The notes beneath the pieces are model-generated. The model made no database searches, was not told the DNA's origin, and was given only the letters and a program-made list of their open reading frames with translations. The position numbers were made by a program, and so were the translations under genes. Shown one piece after another: positions 7,532-8,287 of a DNA stretch of 8,287 nt (within the stretch, counting starts at the first letter, position 1; the number at the start of each line of letters is the position of its first letter). Source of the DNA: Candidatus Omnitrophota bacterium (lineage in GTDB: Bacteria > Omnitrophota > Gorgyraeia > Aquiviventales > Aquiviventaceae); contig JACQRD010000048.1 in NCBI GenBank assembly GCA_016206675.1, forward strand, positions 1-8,287. The letters are read 5' to 3'.

Positions 7532-7646
7532 CGGAGGGAGGTGAGAGCCTGGGACACTGACGGGTGGGCACGCTGCACGGCAAGGACGTTCGGGACGTGT
7601 AGTGGCAGGACGATATCATTATGATCGATACCAAGAGGAGGATGCA
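7532..7646 (+). promoter_or_regulatory. Spacer before the pilin gene with promoter-like elements
   Basis: This is the only sizeable gap inside the operon. It holds three copies of GGACG (7584, 7593, 7608), a sigma-54-like element with a good -24 part (TGGCA at 7603-7607) and an imperfect -12 part (TATCA, 7614-7618, with TC where GC is expected), the perfect palindrome ATCATTATGAT (7615-7625), and TATGAT (7620-7625), a near match to a sigma-70 -10 box but with no -35 box at the usual distance. No terminator is visible, so read-through from upstream is possible. Separate control of the pilin is an inference. Confidence 0.4.
7636..7641 (+). promoter_or_regulatory. Consensus ribosome binding site of the pilin gene
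   Basis: AGGAGG lies 5 nt before ATG 7647, the best Shine-Dalgarno in the window. It fixes the pilin start at 7647, ten codons before the prepilin cleavage site, and suits a highly expressed filament subunit. Confidence 0.88.
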
Positions 7647-8090
7647 ATGACACAACGACTCAACCAGCGAGGCGGCTTCACGCTGCTGGAACTCCTGATG
7701 GTGGTGATCATCATCGGGATCCTGGCGGCGCTCGCACTGCCAGGCTACCTCCGGGCGGTGGAACGCTCGCGAGCGGCCGAGATGGTCACGATCTTGGGCC
7801 AGCTGCGCGGTTCCATCCAGCGCTTCTGCGTGCAGTCGGATGGGGTGGCACCGACCAGCTTTACCCAGCTGGACGTCGATGACCCGACGCTTAATGCCGC
7901 GTTGACCTCGCGGTGGAACCTGACGGCGCTCAGCGGCTACGTGATCAACTGCGCCACGGTGCCGATTACCGTCCAGGTTACTCCCGCGGCGACTCGCGGA
8001 GGGACGGGACCGTGCGCGGGCAGCGGGGTGAACTTGGACTCCGCGTTGCCGGATCCCATCACGATGACGTGGCTGGGTCCTTGCGCCTAG
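7647..8090 (+). CDS. Type IV pilin-like major subunit (prepilin)
   Basis: This 147-aa prepilin has a 10-residue basic leader ending in Gly-Gly, then FTLLE, the classic prepilin-peptidase (PilD) site: cleavage after Gly10, Phe11 N-methylated, and the conserved Glu at mature position 5. The hydrophobic helix runs about residues 11-33 with the usual Pro at 32, followed by an amphipathic helix (YLRAVERSRAAEMVTILGQL, 34-53) that packs in the filament core. The 137-residue mature form has four cysteines, C61, C102, C123 and C146, enough for two disulfides. The C-terminal region lacks the calcium-site pattern I would expect in GspG, so a pilus-type pilin fits better than a T2SS major pseudopilin. 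It follows the platform gene and precedes the terminator. The class is certain; its role as main subunit is inferred from being the only pilin here and from its strong ribosome binding site. Confidence 0.93.
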   Translation: MTQRLNQRGGFTLLELLMVVIIIGILAALALPGYLRAVERSRAAEMVTILGQLRGSIQRFCVQSDGVAPTSFTQLDVDDPTLNAALTSRWNLTALSGYVINCATVPITVQVTPAATRGGTGPCAGSGVNLDSALPDPITMTWLGPCA

Positions 8091-8126
8091 GCCGCGGGAT
8101 CTTGGTTCGTGTGTGACGCTGACAAA

Positions 8127-8163
8127 CAGGCCGTCGCCCTCGGGTGACGGCCTGCTCGTTTTT
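8127..8163 (+). terminator. Rho-independent terminator of the pilus operon
   Basis: CAGGCCGTC (8127-8135) pairs perfectly with GACGGCCTG (8146-8154). Inner pairs GCC/GGT extend the stem to 12 bp around a CTCG tetraloop. TTTTT follows at 8159-8163 after four other bases. It lies 36 nt after the pilin stop. The complementary strand has only a TTT after the stem, so termination should act mainly on the plus strand. Confidence 0.88.
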
Positions 8164-8171
8164 CCGGCGGG

Positions 8172-8200
8172 TTGACGGCGTTGGGCTTTGGTGCCAGAAT
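8172..8200 (+). promoter_or_regulatory. Sigma-70-type promoter of the tRNA-Ala gene
   Basis: A -35 box TTGACG (8172-8177) is followed after exactly 17 nt by CAGAAT (8195-8200), a 4-of-6 match to TATAAT. The next bases, AGCCCGCGCG, form a G+C-rich discriminator, typical of stable-RNA promoters under stringent control. Transcription would start near 8206-8208, only a few bases before the mature tRNA. Its place between terminator and tRNA supports the call. Confidence 0.7.
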
Positions 8201-8211
8201 AGCCCGCGCGT

Positions 8212-8287
8212 GGGGCAGTAGCTCAGCTGGGAGAGCGCGACAATCGCACTGTCGAGGCCAGGGGTTCGATCCCCCTCTGCTCCACCA
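8212..8287 (+). tRNA. tRNA-Ala, anticodon CGC
   Basis: The 76 nt fold into a full cloverleaf: acceptor stem GGGGCAG/CTGCTCC, D stem GCTC/GAGC with an 8-nt loop, anticodon stem CGACA/TGTCG with loop ATCGCAC, a 5-nt variable loop, T stem AGGGG/CCCCT with loop TTCGATC, discriminator A, and an encoded CCA (8285-8287). Loop positions 34-36 are CGC, reading the alanine codon GCG. The acceptor stem has the G3-U70 wobble pair, the hallmark of alanine identity. The gene ends at the last base of the window. Confidence 0.97.

Noticed and set aside
7566..7582. Sigma-54-like TGGGCACG with GGCA in the pilin spacer
   Set aside because: The GG and GC dinucleotides are 11 nt apart instead of 10.
7541..7624. 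27-codon GTG-initiated open frame in the pilin spacer
   Set aside because: Although GGAGG lies nearby (7533-7537), the peptide has no recognisable feature and the spacing is short. It may be chance.
7602..7646. GTG at 7602 as an alternative pilin start
   Set aside because: It would give an unusually long acidic leader, and the consensus AGGAGG points to ATG 7647.
1..8287. CRISPR array, insertion sequence or transposase
   Set aside because: No spaced identical repeats, terminal inverted repeats or transposase-like protein were seen.

Overview
The window is one tightly packed plus-strand operon for a type IV filament machine (type IV pilus / type II secretion superfamily), followed by a terminator and a tRNA gene with its own promoter. 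The DNA looks G+C-rich (codon third positions are mostly G or C; I did not count). A secretin plus inner-membrane alignment proteins imply a diderm (Gram-negative-type) bacterium. I cannot name the organism. A GC-rich environmental lineage such as Nitrospirota, NC10 or a deltaproteobacterial relative would fit, but that is inference from style only.

Layout: 1-167 is a hairpin-rich leader or the tail of an upstream gene. 168-1805 encodes a single-chain fusion of a PilM-like actin-fold domain with a PilN-like membrane domain, equivalent to GspL. 1802-2344 is PilO/GspM-like. 2346-2954 is a GspC/PilP-like protein with an HR domain. 2957-4564 is the outer-membrane secretin (PilQ/GspD). 4572-6281 is the assembly ATPase (PilB/GspE) with an N-terminal MshEN module of the kind that binds cyclic di-GMP. 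6281-7531 is the inner-membrane platform protein (PilC/GspF). After a 115-nt spacer with regulatory-looking elements, 7647-8090 encodes a pilin with a strong ribosome binding site and a prepilin-peptidase site. A rho-independent terminator (8127-8163) closes the operon. A promoter (8172-8200) then serves tRNA-Ala(CGC) at 8212-8287, which runs to the last base.

How the parts should work together (from family knowledge): the ATPase turns the platform protein, which lifts pilin subunits out of the inner membrane. The fused PilM-PilN protein, PilO and the HR-domain protein form the alignment complex linking ATPase and platform to the secretin, through which the filament or its cargo leaves. Stop and start codons overlap or nearly touch from 168 to 7531, so these six genes are almost certainly co-transcribed and translationally coupled.

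The most interesting points are the hybrid architecture (pilus gene order M-N-O-P-Q with a GspL-style fusion and GspC-style HR protein), the worn-down nucleotide site of the PilM half, the well-preserved tandem MshEN motifs of the ATPase, a four-cysteine pilin, and the absence in this window of a retraction ATPase, prepilin peptidase and minor pilins.
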